From: Rhodobacteraceae bacterium MED-G08
GTDB lineage: Bacteria; Pseudomonadota; Alphaproteobacteria; Rhodobacterales; Rhodobacteraceae
Reading direction: 5' to 3'
Length of the DNA: 64,000 nt
Assembly: GCA_002457055.1 (NCBI GenBank)
Contig: NTKT01000007.1
Location: forward strand, 1-64,000
The notes beneath the pieces were generated by a model. The model saw only the letters and a list, made by a program, of their open reading frames with translations. It searched no databases and was not told the DNA's origin. Every line of letters begins with the position of its first letter. Position 1 is the stretch's first letter. Positions 48,522-58,504 of the stretch are shown piece by piece. Made by a program: the position numbers and the translations under genes.

Positions 48522-49925
48522 TTACGTACCGCAGAAAGTAGCAGTAACCTTTTCATCTTCCTTTGGCGCGTTTAGAAAATTGCACTGCCCTGTGTAATCA
48601 TAAGGTTTTTGTAGTGCTTTATTCAGACTATAAAAAGGTTCAAAGTCACCTGAAAGAGCAGACTGAATAGCTTTTTCTACAATGTGATTACGTGGAATAA
48701 TTACCGGGTTTGCCTGCCTCATGGTTGGCTTTGCATCGGGTATGCTTTTTACACGATTTTGCCATTTTTTTTCCCATGTTAAATATGGGGTTTTCATCAT
48801 AAATTTGAAAGGCTTCTCGTCATTTGTAATTTTTGAGAAAAAGTTAGTAAAATCTGCAGTTTCTCCAGCTAAAATTGTTAGCAGGTCATCAACTAACCGT
48901 TTATCTTTATCGTCAGGGGTTACAATTCCCAATTTAGAGGCAAATTGCGTGTAATACTCTTTAGACAAATATGTAGAGGTTTCATTGATAATTTCTTGAA
49001 AAATTTCCAAAGTATTTTGATCATCATCGTGAAGCATTAATAGAGCGCTGGCTAGTTGGGCTAGGTTCCAAATAATAACTTTCGATTGATTAGAAAAAGA
49101 ATATCTACCAAAGTTGTCTATTGAAGAGAAAACTTTATCAGGATTATACTCGTCCATAAATGCACAAGGCCCATAGTCTATCGTTTCGCCTGAAATAAGA
49201 CAATTATCAGTATTCATAACGCCATGGATAAATCCTACTCTCATCCATTCAGCTACTAATCGGGCTTGCTTTAAAGAAACAGCTCGTAAAAATTCTGCTG
49301 TACTGCTTGCATCAGGATAGTGACGTTTAATCGAATAATCTAATAAGATTTTTAGGTTTTTAATATCTGATATCGCAGCAAACCATTGGAATGTTCCTAT
49401 TCTAATATGGCTTTTAGCAATGCGAGTAATTATCGCTCCTGGCATTTTTGCTTCCCGATATACAGGTTCGCCGGAGCTTACAATTGCTAGGGAGCGGGTT
49501 GTAGGAATCCCCAAGTTGTGCATTGCCTCGCTTACAATATACTCTCTAAGAATGGGTCCTAACCATGCTCGACCATCCCCACCTCGTGAATACGGTGTTT
49601 TGCCCGAACCCTTAAGAGCTATATCGTATCTCTCACCATTAGGAGATATTACTTCCGTTAATAAATGTGCGCGTCCATCCCCAAGATCAGGATTAAATTG
49701 TCCAAATTGATGCCCGGCGTATTTTTGTGCTATCGGAGTACCATTCAGAGGAAGATTACCAGAAAAAATATTTTCTTTTTCGTGCAAACTTTCAAATTTA
49801 AGTCCTAAATCTTGCGCCAGTTCCGTATTCCACTTCAACAATTTAGGATTCGCAACCGGTGTTGGTGGCGTTATCGAATAAAAGTTTTCAGGAAGAAGAG
49901 CGTAGCTGTTTTCAAATCTATTCAT
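48522..49925 (-). CDS. selO: SelO (YdiU) protein adenylyltransferase
   Basis: SelO is a pseudokinase-fold enzyme that transfers AMP to proteins, linked to redox stress. The 467-residue sequence has the opening YALLPENFYSITPPTPVANP, QKYAGHQFGQFNPDLGDGRA, LKGSGKTPYSRGGDGRAWLG (nucleotide-binding loop), GFIHGVMNTDNCLISG (metal-binding region) and IDYGPCAFMDEY. It ends TFCGT, keeping the C-terminal cysteine typical of the family. It lies four bases after the nucleoside hydrolase gene, probably one transcript. Confidence 0.93.
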   Translation of the reverse strand: MNRFENSYALLPENFYSITPPTPVANPKLLKWNTELAQDLGLKFESLHEKENIFSGNLPLNGTPIAQKYAGHQFGQFNPDLGDGRAHLLTEVISPNGERYDIALKGSGKTPYSRGGDGRAWLGPILREYIVSEAMHNLGIPTTRSLAIVSSGEPVYREAKMPGAIITRIAKSHIRIGTFQWFAAISDIKNLKILLDYSIKRHYPDASSTAEFLRAVSLKQARLVAEWMRVGFIHGVMNTDNCLISGETIDYGPCAFMDEYNPDKVFSSIDNFGRYSFSNQSKVIIWNLAQLASALLMLHDDDQNTLEIFQEIINETSTYLSKEYYTQFASKLGIVTPDDKDKRLVDDLLTILAGETADFTNFFSKITNDEKPFKFMMKTPYLTWEKKWQNRVKSIPDAKPTMRQANPVIIPRNHIVEKAIQSALSGDFEPFYSLNKALQKPYDYTGQCNFLNAPKEDEKVTATFCGT

Positions 49926-49929
49926 TTAC

Positions 49930-50901
49930 CTAACTAATGCCGTTTAGCGGCAATCTTCCTAATCGATTTGTTAGTAGACTGAAAAATTTATTAGTATCCA
50001 AGTCTCCAACAAAAAAAGCATTAGCTTCTCGATCGGTGACACGCCACCAATCTGCTACAGTCATACCCAAAGTTAATTCTGACTCTGTCTCTATCTCTAC
50101 ATTGATTTTTCTACCTGAAAATATCGTTGGATCGATCAAATATGCGGTAACGCATGGATCATGCAAAGGAGCCCCGGTTGAACCATATTTTTCTTTGTCA
50201 AATCTTTCAAAGAAATCTGTCATTTCAGCAACTGCCACTCCAACAGGAGTTTTCAGTTGCCTGAAAGCTTCATTCCGTTGAGTTGTTACAAGAGCTTTGT
50301 GCGTCACATCTAGAGGCATCACTACTATTTCAATTCCAGAGGCGAAAACAATCTTTGCTGCATCGGGATCTACAAAAATATTAAATTCCGCCGCTGGCGT
50401 AATATTCCCAACTTCAAAGTATGCTCCCCCCATTAAAACAATTTGTTTTATTCGTGGAGTAATTCTTGGCTCCTTCAACATTGCAGTGGCAATATTAGTC
50501 AGAGGCCCCAATGGACAAAGTGATACAGAATTTGCAGGCTCTTGCATCAATGTATCAATTATAAAATTAACACCATGTTTTTCTTTCAATTTTATCTTTG
50601 GCTCCGGTAATTCAGGTCCATCGAGGCCTGTTTTTCCATGTACATGTTCTGCTGTAACAAGTTTTCTTTTCAACGGGTGAGCACATCCGGCATAAACACC
50701 GATATCGGATCTCCCTGCCAATTCACATACAATTCGAGCATTTTTTTCGGTTAAAGAAAGTGGTACGTTACCCGCTACTGCGGTAATGCCCAAAACTTCT
50801 ATCTCATCAGGACTTGCCAGTGCAAGCAAAATAGCGACAGCATCGTCTTGACCGGGATCTGTATCAATTATTATTTTTTGAGCGCCCAACATCGTCTCCA
50901 T
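49930..50901 (-). CDS. Inosine-uridine-type nucleoside hydrolase
   Basis: A 323-residue ribonucleoside hydrolase that releases free base and ribose for salvage. IIIDTDPGQDDAVAILLAL (about 10-28) is the calcium-binding N-terminal signature. VLMGGAYFEVGNITPAAEFN and HDPCVTAYL carry the ribose-binding and other active-site residues. Base preference cannot be told from the sequence. The start at 50901 is taken; an ATG three codons later is possible, with GGAG close before it. It sits between mazG (8 bases) and selO (4 bases). Confidence 0.93.
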   Translation of the reverse strand: METMLGAQKIIIDTDPGQDDAVAILLALASPDEIEVLGITAVAGNVPLSLTEKNARIVCELAGRSDIGVYAGCAHPLKRKLVTAEHVHGKTGLDGPELPEPKIKLKEKHGVNFIIDTLMQEPANSVSLCPLGPLTNIATAMLKEPRITPRIKQIVLMGGAYFEVGNITPAAEFNIFVDPDAAKIVFASGIEIVVMPLDVTHKALVTTQRNEAFRQLKTPVGVAVAEMTDFFERFDKEKYGSTGAPLHDPCVTAYLIDPTIFSGRKINVEIETESELTLGMTVADWWRVTDREANAFFVGDLDTNKFFSLLTNRLGRLPLNGIS

Positions 50902-50909
50902 ATATCTAA

Positions 50910-51725
50910 TTATTTACCTGATTTTTTTGCTTTTTCCCATAAGCCATCCATCTCTTCTAAAGAGGAGTCTTTTGGGCTCTTTCCTTTATTTGCAAGCTCT
51001 ATTTCGATGAATTCAAACCTTTCTATGAATTTATTATTTGTTCTTTTTAACGCAACTTCGGGCTCAATATTCAAATGTCGGCCCAAATTTACAAAAGCAA
51101 AAAGCAAGTCGCCATACTCCTCCTCTACATCTGCCGAGTTTCCTTTGGCCGCGGCTTCAGCAAGCTCTTGCGCTTCTTCGATGATTTTGTCCAATACATT
51201 CTTGTAACTTGGCCAATCAAAACCCACGCGTGCAGCCCGTTTTTGAAGTTTCATTGCGCGTACTAAAGCAGGTAGGTTGAGGGCTACGTCTTCAAGTACT
51301 TTCCCTTGCTTTTTCAACTTTCTCTCTGACGCCTTTATACTTTCCCAATCCTCAACTTGTTGTTTTGCAGTTTTATTTTCTTTGCTATCTCCAAAGACAT
51401 GAGGATGCCGAGAAATCATTTTTTCTGAAATCTCTCTAACGACATCGTAAAAATTAAAATATTCTTTTTCTGAAGCTATCTGGGAATGATAGATTGATTG
51501 TAGCAATAAGTCTCCGAGTTCAGTTTTCAAACTGTCCCAGTCTTTTCTGTCTATTGCATCAGCAACTTCGTACGCTTCTTCAATTGTGTAAGGCGATATG
51601 CTCTCAAATGTTTGTTCTATGTCCCATGGACAACCTGTTTCAGGATCTCGCAATGCACGCATTATTTCAACCAAAGTCGTAATATCTCCATTTCGTCCAT
51701 TGATAATTTTCTCGTTGAAAGGCAT
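50910..51725 (-). CDS. mazG: Nucleoside triphosphate pyrophosphohydrolase MazG
   Basis: MazG hydrolyses NTPs and dNTPs to monophosphates, cleaning the nucleotide pool. CPWDIEQTFESISPYTIEE (residues about 32-50) and LKTELGDLLLQSIYH are the first MazG domain. EAAAKGNSADVEEEYGDLLF is the second, so both halves are present. I start at the ATG at 51725 (271 residues), which has GAGGA four bases upstream. An in-frame ATG at 51794 would overlap the divergent amidohydrolase gene and adds non-conserved residues. It probably heads a mazG-nucleoside hydrolase-selO unit. Confidence 0.95.
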   Translation of the reverse strand: MPFNEKIINGRNGDITTLVEIMRALRDPETGCPWDIEQTFESISPYTIEEAYEVADAIDRKDWDSLKTELGDLLLQSIYHSQIASEKEYFNFYDVVREISEKMISRHPHVFGDSKENKTAKQQVEDWESIKASERKLKKQGKVLEDVALNLPALVRAMKLQKRAARVGFDWPSYKNVLDKIIEEAQELAEAAAKGNSADVEEEYGDLLFAFVNLGRHLNIEPEVALKRTNNKFIERFEFIEIELANKGKSPKDSSLEEMDGLWEKAKKSGK

Positions 51726-51787
51726 TGCGTCCTCGTGGCTTTTTTTGTCTGATACATTTTGAACGTTAAAGTCAAAGGAGTCCAGAT

Positions 51788-52954
51788 ATGCCAATAGTCA
51801 ATCGTATTGCTGCATTTGACGAAGATATGAAAAAATGGCGACGAAATATTCATCAAAACCCTGAGTTAGGGTTAGATTGCCATGAGACTGCATCTTTTAT
51901 TGAGGCGAGACTTCGGGAGTTTGGCATTGATAAAATTCACACTGGGATTGCAAAATCAGGGTTAGTAGCCATTATTGATGGAAAAGACGATGGTGATACA
52001 ATTGGCCTGCGGGCTGATATTGACGCGCTTCCTATGACAGAAACAACTAATTTGGAGTATTCGTCAAATAACCCGGGGTTAATGCATGCATGTGGGCATG
52101 ATGGTCATACGACAATGCTATTGGGGGCTGCACGGTACCTAAGTGAGACTAGAAATTTTTCTGGTAGAGTTGCTTTAATATTTCAACCGGCTGAGGAAAA
52201 CGAGGGTGGTGGACGTATTATGGTGGAAGAGGGAATTTTGGATCGGTTTGACATTAAAAATGTATATGCCATTCATAATACTCCAGACGTTGAATTGGGA
52301 AAATTTTATACAATGCCTGGCCCCATAATGGCTGGAGCAGATAAATTTCATATTGATGTTGTTGGAGTGGGAGGTCATGGGGCTTATCCACATGAGACAA
52401 AGGATCCAATAACTGCTGCGATTGGAATTGTTCAAACTTTTCAAACAATTGTTTCCAGAAGTCGTGATCCAAACGATAAATTAGTGGTTTCGGTTACACA
52501 AATTCATGCGGGAAGTACTGATAATGTTACTCCCCAAAATGCTTACATCAACGGTACTGTGCGCACCTTTGATAAAAAAGTGCAGGAATTAGTAATCAAA
52601 AGAATGGAAGAGATTGTTTCAGGGCATGCCCAGAGTTTTGGGCTTGAGTGCAAATTGCGATATGAAAAAGGATATCCTCCAACTATAAATAGTCCTGAGA
52701 ATGTCAAGACTGCCGCACTAGCAGCTGAAGATATCTCGGGTGTTAACATGGTTGATGATAACGCTGGTCAGGAAATGGGAGCAGAAGATTTTTCCTATCT
52801 TTTGGAAAAAAGACCTGGGGCTTATTTGTTTTTAGGTATTGGGGAGGCTGCAGGTCTTCACAATACAAATTATGATTTTAATGATGACGCATCCGTTTAT
52901 GGTGCATCATTTTTTGCAAGACTGGTTGAAATGTCACAACCGCTAGGGAGATAA
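51788..52954 (+). CDS. M20-family amidohydrolase (aminoacylase/hippurate-hydrolase type)
   Basis: A 388-residue metallopeptidase-fold amidohydrolase that removes acyl groups from amino acids or similar amides. RRNIHQNPELGLDCHETA opens it. LMHACGHDGHTTMLLGAA contains cysteine and histidine metal ligands, FQPAEENEGGG the catalytic Glu pair, and GAEDFSYL a late ligand motif. The exact substrate is unknown. AGGAG lies seven bases before the ATG. The divergent mazG start is 62 bases away, so both promoters are compressed into that gap. It is followed after two bases by the agmatinase-like gene. Confidence 0.92.
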   Translation: MPIVNRIAAFDEDMKKWRRNIHQNPELGLDCHETASFIEARLREFGIDKIHTGIAKSGLVAIIDGKDDGDTIGLRADIDALPMTETTNLEYSSNNPGLMHACGHDGHTTMLLGAARYLSETRNFSGRVALIFQPAEENEGGGRIMVEEGILDRFDIKNVYAIHNTPDVELGKFYTMPGPIMAGADKFHIDVVGVGGHGAYPHETKDPITAAIGIVQTFQTIVSRSRDPNDKLVVSVTQIHAGSTDNVTPQNAYINGTVRTFDKKVQELVIKRMEEIVSGHAQSFGLECKLRYEKGYPPTINSPENVKTAALAAEDISGVNMVDDNAGQEMGAEDFSYLLEKRPGAYLFLGIGEAAGLHNTNYDFNDDASVYGASFFARLVEMSQPLGR

Positions 52955-52956
52955 AA

Positions 52957-53925
52957 TTGGGTTTGAAAGATGCGGAAAAACAGGTAGATCGGGCATTTAC
53001 AAGGGATAGTTACACTGGACAGTCCTTTGAGAATGCATTTGGTGGGGCTACTTCATTCTTACGTTTAAAGTATACAAAAGAGTTAAATAATGTTGATTTA
53101 GCAATTACTGGAATCCCATTTGATCAAGCCGTTACCAATCGGCCCGGGTCGCGTTTTGGTCCACGCGCAATAAGGGAAGCGTCAACTTTACAGCCATTTG
53201 ATCCCATATACGGGTGGGAGGATTTCGATCCAATGTCAGAGATATCCATGGTCGATTATGGAGATATCGCATATGATTATGCCAAAGTAAGTGAGTTTCC
53301 TCAGATTTTAGAAGACCACATTAGCACTATACTAGGCAAATGTAGCGGATGTATTTCGCTCGGCGGTGACCATTTCATATCATACCCGATATTAAAGGCC
53401 TATAGGAAAAAGTATGGAAAGCCGCTGGCTTTATTACAGTTTGACGCTCACTCAGATACATGGCCTGATGATGACATGCATCGTATTGACCATGGAACAA
53501 TGTTTTATAAAGCCGTGAAACAGGGATTAATTGATCCAAAAAAATCTGTTCAGGTTGGAATTAGAACTTATAACTCTGATACATTGGGCGTAAATATAAT
53601 CGACGCAAGGGAAGTTTTTGAGATTGGTCCAGGTAAGACTGCGGAAAAAATAAAATCGATATTGGGTGACACTCCCACCTATTTAACTTTTGACATTGAT
53701 TGTTTGGATCCTGCATATGCTCCAGGCACAGGTACCCCTGTATGGGGTGGATTATCCTCTATCCAAGCTTCAATTATTTTACGGGATCTTGCTGGTATAA
53801 ATATGGTAGGAGGAGATGTGGTAGAAGTTGCTCCTCAGTATGATTTGTCAGGTGCGACAGCAATCGCAGGTGCGCATGCGGTTCATGAGCTAATCGGTAT
53901 TTGGGGTTGGAACAAAAAGCGCTGA
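52957..53925 (+). CDS. speB: Agmatinase-like ureohydrolase
   Basis: A 322-residue arginase-fold manganese enzyme. Metal ligands are visible in LGGDHFISYP, FDAHSDTW and FDIDCLDPAYAPGTGTP, and VGGDVVEVAPQYD closes the site. The sequence agrees with agmatinase (agmatine to putrescine and urea), but guanidinobutyrase or related activities are possible. Pairing with the upstream M20 amidohydrolase, two bases away, suggests a catabolic unit for guanidino or acylated nitrogen compounds. The start is TTG at 52957 after GGGAG. Confidence 0.88.
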   Translation: MGLKDAEKQVDRAFTRDSYTGQSFENAFGGATSFLRLKYTKELNNVDLAITGIPFDQAVTNRPGSRFGPRAIREASTLQPFDPIYGWEDFDPMSEISMVDYGDIAYDYAKVSEFPQILEDHISTILGKCSGCISLGGDHFISYPILKAYRKKYGKPLALLQFDAHSDTWPDDDMHRIDHGTMFYKAVKQGLIDPKKSVQVGIRTYNSDTLGVNIIDAREVFEIGPGKTAEKIKSILGDTPTYLTFDIDCLDPAYAPGTGTPVWGGLSSIQASIILRDLAGINMVGGDVVEVAPQYDLSGATAIAGAHAVHELIGIWGWNKKR

Positions 53926-54012
53926 GCAGAATGAAAAGCTAAGCAACTTAAAAAATTAAAATAACCTAGTAAACTCCTTGACCAATAATTTCAATAGATG
54001 CAATAGAGACTG

Positions 54013-55068
54013 ATGCTACCGATTGATCGACTTGACCAAATTGTTTCTCGGTTTCAGTTTTTAGAAGCGAAACTGAATGAAGAACTTTCGGGTGCGGATA
54101 TTGCAAAAATATCTCGTGAATACGCTGAATTACGCCCAGTCGTAGATGAAATAAATGAATATAAGGCTCTATTAATTGCGCTTGATGAAGCAAAAGAATT
54201 AGTCTCTGATCCAGACATGAAAGCATTGGCAGAGGACGAAGTTTTTAATTTAAAAGAAAAAATACCGAAAACCGAACAAAATTTGCAACTCGCATTACTC
54301 CCCAAGGATAATGCAGATGCTCGTCCTGCTATTTTAGAGATACGGCCCGGCACGGGAGGTGATGAGGCGGCTTTGTTCGCTGGAAACTTATTAAGGATGT
54401 ATCAACGATATGCTGAGATAAATAATTGGTCGTTTGATATGATTGAACAGCAGCATACGGAACTCGGTGGAATAAAAGAAGTTGTAGCGCATATTAAGGG
54501 CGATGGAGTTTTTGCGCGTCTAAAGTATGAAAGTGGTGTGCACAGAGTGCAAAGAGTTCCAGAAACTGAGAGCGGTGGAAGAATACATACTTCTGCGGCA
54601 ACCGTCGCAGTTCTACCCGAGGCTGAGGACGTAGATATAGAGATAAATAGTAATGACTTAAGAATAGATACAATGAGAAGCTCAGGGGCGGGTGGGCAGC
54701 ATGTAAATACTACAGATTCAGCTGTACGGATCACACATCTGCCTACTGGTATAGTAGTTACAAGTTCTGAAAAGTCTCAACATAGAAATCGTGAAATAGC
54801 GCTTCAAGTTTTAAAAACTCGATTATTTGATTTAGAGCGGCAACGTGTTGACAGTGAGAGATCAGAAAACCGAAAAATTCAAGTTGGATCTGGAGACAGA
54901 TCGGAAAGAATTAGAACTTATAATTTCCCGCAAGGACGAATGACCGATCACAGAATCAATCTAACTCTTTATAAGTTAGATCAAATTCTTGCTGGAGGTT
55001 TAGACGAAACCATTGATGCCCTTCTGGCAGATGCGCAGGCAAAGATGCTTGCTGAAATTAACGGATGA
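54013..55068 (+). CDS. prfA: Peptide chain release factor 1
   Basis: RF1 reads UAA and UAG stop codons and triggers peptide release. In 351 residues, [17 protein letters not shown] carries the catalytic GGQ, whose Gln is methylated by PrmC, encoded next. [15 protein letters not shown] is the preceding conserved loop. The codon-recognition motif in the RF1 position appears near PETESGGR. Length is normal. The stop overlaps prmC by four bases. Confidence 0.97.
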   Translation: MLPIDRLDQIVSRFQFLEAKLNEELSGADIAKISREYAELRPVVDEINEYKALLIALDEAKELVSDPDMKALAEDEVFNLKEKIPKTEQNLQLALLPKDNADARPAILEIRPGTGGDEAALFAGNLLRMYQRYAEINNWSFDMIEQQHTELGGIKEVVAHIKGDGVFARLKYESGVHRVQRVPETESGGRIHTSAATVAVLPEAEDVDIEINSNDLRIDTMRSSGAGGQHVNTTDSAVRITHLPTGIVVTSSEKSQHRNREIALQVLKTRLFDLERQRVDSERSENRKIQVGSGDRSERIRTYNFPQGRMTDHRINLTLYKLDQILAGGLDETIDALLADAQAKMLAEING

Positions 55069-55895
55069 TAGTTCGGGCATTAGTATTAGCAAGTCAAGGT
55101 AAATTGCGTGACTGTGGCATCGAAAACCCTACAAGAGACGCCAGATTATTGTTAGCGAACTGTTTGGGCGTAGAAGTCCATAAACTTAATCTTCTTGATG
55201 ATAGTTTCCTTTCTAAAGATGAAATTTCAAAATTTTGGAGAATGGTTGATGAGCGCTGCAAACGGAAACCAGTTTCCAAAATTATTGGTTATCGCGCCTT
55301 CTGGGGTAGGAATTTTGAAGTTAATGAGAATGTTTTAGATCCCCGCGGGGATACGGAAACTCTGGTCGAAGTGGTGTTGGAAAATAAATTCAAGACTATG
55401 CTAGAACTCGGTACTGGAAGTGGCGCTATTGCCATCACAGTTTTGGCAGAGCGTATTGACGCAACTTGTGTTGCTACCGATATTTCTGAACTAGCATTGG
55501 AAACTGCAGCAAGGAATTCGAAAATACATGGCGTTCAAAATCGTTTGACGCTTATGCAATCTGATTGGTTAAGTAAAATTAGTGGTCGATTTGATATAAT
55601 TGTCTCAAATCCTCCGTATATCTCTGCAAAAGAATACAATGAGTTAGGTAATGAAGTTATCGACTATGACCCAAAAATCTCATTGACGCCAGGAGGAGAT
55701 GGGTTGGATTCGTATCGTCAGATAATATCGAACGCTAAAGAAAAATTGATAAAAAATGGTCAAATTGTTCTTGAAATTGGATATTCACAGGCTGAACCTG
55801 TAAAAACCCTTTTAGCTGGGGCTGGTTTTTCCAAAATCAAGGTCCACAAAGATCTTGGGTCAAGAGATAGAGTGCTATCGGCAGAAGCAGCTTAG
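55065..55895 (+). CDS. prmC: Release factor glutamine methyltransferase
   Basis: PrmC methylates the Gln of the GGQ motif in RF1 and RF2. The 276-residue protein has an N-terminal helical domain and a SAM-binding domain: [18 protein letters not shown] (about 110-127) is motif I and VSNPPYIS (about 180) is the NPPY active-site motif. Pairing with prfA, with an ATGA-type overlap, is the standard arrangement. A possible terminator lies about 90 bases after its stop. Confidence 0.96.
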   Translation: MIVRALVLASQGKLRDCGIENPTRDARLLLANCLGVEVHKLNLLDDSFLSKDEISKFWRMVDERCKRKPVSKIIGYRAFWGRNFEVNENVLDPRGDTETLVEVVLENKFKTMLELGTGSGAIAITVLAERIDATCVATDISELALETAARNSKIHGVQNRLTLMQSDWLSKISGRFDIIVSNPPYISAKEYNELGNEVIDYDPKISLTPGGDGLDSYRQIISNAKEKLIKNGQIVLEIGYSQAEPVKTLLAGAGFSKIKVHKDLGSRDRVLSAEAA

Positions 55896-55986
55896 TGGTC
55901 GCCAGTCACATGACGACGAGTTTTCAATAAAATTTAATATTTATGCTTGAAAGTATATTAATTATTGTTGTAAAAGATCTCAGGGC

Positions 55987-56009
55987 AATGCTTATAGTAG
56001 CATTTTTTT
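55987..56009 (+). terminator. Possible intrinsic terminator after prmC
   Basis: AATGCT (55987-55992), a six-base loop, AGCATT (55999-56004) and a following run of T make a six-pair stem with a T tract on the plus strand. The stem is short and AT-rich, so efficiency may be low. It sits in the 190-base gap between prmC and the DUF4167 gene. Confidence 0.48.
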
Positions 56010-56085
56010 AAATCCAAACATCAGTAAAAATCAAGATTAGCTGATGTAATTTATGACCAAGCAATCATAGGGCTAGAAAGCTTAA

Positions 56086-56673
56086 ATGAGATCATCAAAA
56101 TCACGCTCGCGTTCTAACAAGAACCGGAATCGTTCGGTAGGTAATATTATTAACCGTGTTTTTGATAGTTCTGGTCCTGAGGGTAAGGTCAGGGGGACAC
56201 CACAACAAATAATTGATAAATACAACCAATTGGCAAGGGATTCTCAACTCTCAAACGATAGAGTTTCGACTGAAAATTTTCAACAACATGCCGAACATTA
56301 CGTAAGACTGTTATCAGAAGCCCAACGTGAGATGGATGCACGTAGGGAGCAGCAGGATCGAGAAAATAAAGATCGTAACACGGAACGCGATAAGGAACGT
56401 AATTCAAGATCCTCTTTGGACAATAATACCTCTGACTTATCGAATGATAATGATTTGAATGGTAATGATAATTCATTAGAGGTGGAAAGTGGGGACCGTG
56501 TGTCAGACGGTGAGCGGTTTGGTGAACTTGATAATGCCAACCAGGCTGATAAAAAAAATAGAAATGGAAATTCCCGTAATAACAAAGCCCGTAGACGCGG
56601 CGAAAATCAGCGCAACGATGATAAAGTTGATAAAATTGGCGAGGATATTTCATCTGTTGAAGCTGCTGAATAG
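56086..56673 (+). CDS. DUF4167 domain-containing protein
   Basis: A 195-residue protein. The N-terminal 90 residues are the DUF4167 domain: SKSRSRSNKNRNRSVGNI, FDSSGPEGKVRGTPQQI and a helical stretch ending in HYVRLLSEAQREMD. The rest is disordered and rich in Asn, Asp, Arg and Glu (RENKDRNTERDKERN and similar). The strongly basic start suggests RNA binding, but no function is established that I know of. The gene is widespread in alphaproteobacteria and commonly follows prmC. It converges with rsmA across 30 bases. Confidence 0.92.
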   Translation: MRSSKSRSRSNKNRNRSVGNIINRVFDSSGPEGKVRGTPQQIIDKYNQLARDSQLSNDRVSTENFQQHAEHYVRLLSEAQREMDARREQQDRENKDRNTERDKERNSRSSLDNNTSDLSNDNDLNGNDNSLEVESGDRVSDGERFGELDNANQADKKNRNGNSRNNKARRRGENQRNDDKVDKIGEDISSVEAAE

Positions 56674-56703
56674 TTGCAATATTAAAACGAAATTGAATAG
56701 CCC

Positions 56704-57537
56704 TTATTTCCTAACCAAAATTTGAGACATCGCACAATACTCTTGGAGTGTTATGTCTTCTGCTCTATTAGTGGGTAACACGCCGATACTTAAGAGACCT
56801 TCCTCAACATTTTGAAAATAACCCTTTAATGCCCCTCTCAACATCTTTCTACGTTGATTGAATGCCTTCGATACTACAAATTCCAAAATATCAACTTCAG
56901 CTGGAAATTTGGGTTCTTTTAATGCTTCAAAATGAACGAGTGCACTTTCAACTTTGGGTGGTGGCGTAAACGCACTCGCAGGAATGTTGAATGCGATTTT
57001 TGTATCGCATCGCCATTGGGACATCACTGATAATCTTCCGTAAGCTTTGCTTCCTGGACTTGCAACTATTCTATTTGCTACTTCTTTTTGAAACATTAAG
57101 GTCATACTCTGCCAGAATGACGGCCAAGTTTTTGAAGTTAACCATCTCACCAAAAGCTCTGTCCCGATGTTATATGGTAAATTAGCTATAATTCGCACTG
57201 GATCGGCTAAATGCTCGCTCGCGTTCGTTGACAAGGCGTCACCTTGCAGTAACTTAAGTCTCCTTGGAAATGTTGCTTGAATTTCCTTAAGCGCTTCTAT
57301 GCAACGGCTATCTTTTTCGATTGCGACGACTTTTCGTGCACCTTCATAAAGTAAACTTCTAGTCAAACCTCCGGGTCCAGGCCCTATTTCTAAGATGTCG
57401 AACTGATCTAAGTTACCCGCATAACGTGCAATCTTTGATGTAAGATTAAGATCGAGTAAAAAATTTTGACCTAAAGACTTTTTTGCACGAAGTTGATGCC
57501 TAGAAATTACGTCTTTAAGCGGGGGAAGTTTTTCCAT
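56704..57537 (-). CDS. rsmA: 16S rRNA adenine(1518/1519) dimethyltransferase
   Basis: RsmA (KsgA) dimethylates two adjacent adenines in helix 45 of 16S rRNA late in small-subunit assembly. In 277 residues, [11 protein letters not shown] starts the fold, [19 protein letters not shown] is the SAM loop, and [16 protein letters not shown] is motif [16 protein letters not shown] and [14 protein letters not shown] are characteristic of the family. It overlaps the pdxA end by 23 bases and is last in an lptF-lptG-lptD-surA-pdxA-rsmA run. Confidence 0.96.
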   Translation of the reverse strand: MEKLPPLKDVISRHQLRAKKSLGQNFLLDLNLTSKIARYAGNLDQFDILEIGPGPGGLTRSLLYEGARKVVAIEKDSRCIEALKEIQATFPRRLKLLQGDALSTNASEHLADPVRIIANLPYNIGTELLVRWLTSKTWPSFWQSMTLMFQKEVANRIVASPGSKAYGRLSVMSQWRCDTKIAFNIPASAFTPPPKVESALVHFEALKEPKFPAEVDILEFVVSKAFNQRRKMLRGALKGYFQNVEEGLLSIGVLPTNRAEDITLQEYCAMSQILVRK

Positions 57538-58504
57538 TCTGTTGCTTTCGAGATAGTGAAGCTGCCATTTTTATTGCATTTACAATTGATGTTTCATCTG
57601 CCACATTTTGTCCTGCAAGATCAAAAGCAGTTCCATGATCTGGCGAAGTGCGAACAAAAGATATGCCTAAAGTTATATTGACCCCTTCCTCAAACCCAAT
57701 AGTTTTCAATGGTATAAGGGCCTGATCATGATACATTGTTATGGCGACGTCATATTTTGCCCGAGCAGTCGAATGGAACATAGTATCAGCAGATAGTGGT
57801 CCAATTATATTTATCGAGTTTTTTAAATTACGTATTGCAGGGTTTATTATTTCTTTTTCTTCTAATCCCAACTTTCCATTTTCTCCGGCGTGAGGATTTA
57901 GGCCTGAAACAGCTATGACAGGCTGGGCAAGGCTGAATTTGTCTTTCATAGCTTCGTTTGTTATTTTGATGGTTTTTGTTAAGCCTTCAATTGATAGACG
58001 GTTTGATACCTCTTTGATTGGGATATGGATTGTTGCTGGCACAACCTTTAATTTTGACGAAGCCAACATCATCACTGGATGTTCGATACTATCCAAATAT
58101 GCTAAAAATTCTGTATGCCCCAAAAATGGAAATTGTGTTCCAGAATTTAAAACATCTTTATTGATTGGGCTTGTACATAAGGCTTTTGCTTTATTTTCTT
58201 TTACCAAGCGCACTGCTTTTTTAATAACTTTGATAATATCATTAGCATTTTCAGGCTGCCGACATCCAATTCTGAGTGGATGAGCGAACTTGTGAACTAG
58301 AACTGGTAGCGCCGAACTAAAATTTTCTGAGACTTCATTTGGATGCACTATAGGTCGCCATGGTATGCTTTTATCTGGCAAATGACTAGGATCTCCTATC
58401 CAGAAAAATTCATTAGATGGGTTGTTTTTTAGATAAATCCATGACTTTTGTACTATCTCTGGGCCAATACCGGAGGGGTCACCACTCGTAACTGCTATAG
58501 TCAT
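57515..58504 (-). CDS. pdxA: 4-hydroxythreonine-4-phosphate dehydrogenase
   Basis: PdxA oxidises 4-hydroxythreonine-4-phosphate in the DXP-dependent pyridoxal phosphate pathway. The 329-residue chain starts [27 protein letters not shown] has a metal-site histidine, and [20 protein letters not shown] and [14 protein letters not shown] are diagnostic. The ATG overlaps the surA stop (ATGA). The surA-pdxA-rsmA order is widespread in proteobacteria. Confidence 0.95.
   Translation of the reverse strand: MTIAVTSGDPSGIGPEIVQKSWIYLKNNPSNEFFWIGDPSHLPDKSIPWRPIVHPNEVSENFSSALPVLVHKFAHPLRIGCRQPENANDIIKVIKKAVRLVKENKAKALCTSPINKDVLNSGTQFPFLGHTEFLAYLDSIEHPVMMLASSKLKVVPATIHIPIKEVSNRLSIEGLTKTIKITNEAMKDKFSLAQPVIAVSGLNPHAGENGKLGLEEKEIINPAIRNLKNSINIIGPLSADTMFHSTARAKYDVAITMYHDQALIPLKTIGFEEGVNITLGISFVRTSPDHGTAFDLAGQNVADETSIVNAIKMAASLSRKQQNGKTSPA

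Noticed and set aside
53976-54012. TTGACC as a prfA promoter
   Set aside because: No acceptable -10 box lies at the right distance, and any start would fall almost on the prfA ATG.
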